Of a DNA stretch of 44,028 bases, positions 43,486-44,028 are shown in pieces; the first letter of the stretch is position 1; each line of letters starts with the position of its first letter. The DNA is taken from IMG/VR virus record IMGVR_UViG_3300027854_000006, positions 1 to 44,028 of that record; one strand, given 5' to 3'. Both the position numbers and the translations under genes were made by a program. A model generated the notes under the pieces. The model saw only the letters and a program-made list of their open reading frames with translations, made no database searches and was not told where the DNA came from. The stretch is from a virus.

Positions 43486-44028
43486 ATGCTTCTTGATATC
43501 GCCACTAAGTCAGTAACGATTGTACTCGGCGAATCTATTTCGGCGAACGATTGTGATGTGACGGTTGCTTACGCTGATATCAATTTTTCCGCACAGACTT
43601 ACCTCGACGGCTCAGCCGATCTAACTACAAATGGTACGACTCCAATCACAGCTATTGCGTCTCCCGTTTCCGGAAACATTCGTCGCGTGACGCAAATCTC
43701 AGTTTTCAACAATGATAACATACCTCATACCGTCACGATCTATATGACGGACGGTGCGAACAATCGTGTTGTCTGGCAAGGCATTTTGACTCAGGGTCAG
43801 ATACTCTTGTACGGTGCCGGTATCTGGAACGCTGGCATGATCGGCTCGCAAGGCGCAAGTGGTGCGAGTGGTACGCCGGGTGGTCCTCCGGGTCCTGCTG
43901 GCGGAACCGGCGGTACAGGCGGCACAGGCGGATCGGGTGCAGCGGGATCAGACGGCAGTGCGGGCGGCACAGGCGGAACCGGCGGGACCGGCGGGACCGG
44001 CGCGACATCAAGTCAAGCCGGACCGGCA
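43486..44028 (+). CDS. Second collagen-like fibre protein, truncated by window end (181+ codons)
   Basis: The N-terminal domain (MLLDIATKSVTIVLGESISA ... RVVWQGILTQGQILLYGAGI) is beta-rich and leads into a collagen-type region (QGASGASGTPGGPPGPAGGT onward) that continues past the window. The final 90 bp are identical to part of the fibre gene at 32068. It is probably a related fibre with a different N-terminal attachment domain. The 3' end is unknown. Confidence 0.78.
   Translation, partial: MLLDIATKSVTIVLGESISANDCDVTVAYADINFSAQTYLDGSADLTTNGTTPITAIASPVSGNIRRVTQISVFNNDNIPHTVTIYMTDGANNRVVWQGILTQGQILLYGAGIWNAGMIGSQGASGASGTPGGPPGPAGGTGGTGGTGGSGAAGSDGSAGGTGGTGGTGGTGATSSQAGPA
43939..44028 (+). repeat. 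90-bp segment identical to the first collagen-like gene
   Basis: Exact copy of 32635-32724, reaching the window edge; the match may extend further outside. An adjacent ~50-bp stretch (43901-43948) also matches the second triplet block around 33253-33302. Confidence 0.8.

Noticed and set aside
43733-44011. Minus-strand frame rich in Arg/Ser at the window end
   Set aside because: It is the antisense of the collagen-like region and the same pattern appears in other antisense frames of that repeat.
1-44028. tRNA genes
   Set aside because: Scanning by eye for the GGTTCGANNCC arm and acceptor pairing found none that folds; a dedicated search could still find one.

Overview
This window looks like part of a large tailed-phage (Caudoviricetes) genome. 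Nearly every gene lies on the + strand, and the genes are small and packed, with ATGA or GTGA stop/start overlaps. Recognisable virion genes occur in late-gene order: small terminase, large terminase, a DUF4055-type portal, collagen-like fibre genes, polyvalent head-associated proteins, a scaffold-like protein and a second fibre. I saw no integrase, rRNA, tRNA or CRISPR array. The DNA is moderately GC-rich. Family resemblances (DPxGRWT head proteins, Arr, small zinc proteins) suggest an alphaproteobacterial host, but that is a weak inference.

Region 1 (1-7.6 kb) holds small accessory genes, an RtcB RNA ligase split by an intein at its metal-binding cysteine, and three single-gene cassettes (20-639, 2045-2475, 5755-6640). 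Each cassette is bounded by ~24-bp terminal inverted repeats and flanked by a perfect 8-bp direct repeat, and none carries a transposase. Removing a cassette plus one 8-bp copy restores a sensible operon junction at 2037/2478 and 5744/6643. This is the strongest candidate for a new mobile-element family here. The cargos are an unknown 185-aa protein, a KDAKGHGSD-tagged protein and a COG3541-type nucleotidyltransferase.

Region 2 (7.6-16.4 kb) is a run of small hypothetical genes including two zinc-ribbon proteins, an HNH-like protein, a cupin, and small membrane proteins. It is interrupted by structured non-coding stretches, notably a predicted pseudoknotted RNA at 12109-12232 behind a sigma70-like promoter.

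Region 3 (16.5-26.4 kb) is a striking cluster of about 30 short proteins sharing detachable linear motifs: an N-terminal MKDAKGHGSD tag (13 copies in the window, counting one variant and one relic), a following AHxxGVxxIGQ motif, LAQGHPKSxPVK and WGMKDQ. Behind the tags sit varied domains: Arr-like ADP-ribosyltransferase, GNAT-like, ParB-like, and repeat or low-complexity sequence. I infer a common targeting or packaging signal for a set of co-delivered small proteins; this is untested. An endonuclease VII-like nuclease gene lies on the opposite strand at the end of the cluster.

Region 4 (26.4-44.0 kb) holds a phosphatase-like protein, the packaging and portal genes, a collagen-like fibre, a DUF707 protein and a glycosyltransferase, two large proteins with ADP-ribosyltransferase-like domains, a scaffold-like protein and a truncated second collagen-like fibre that shares an exact 90-bp segment with the first.
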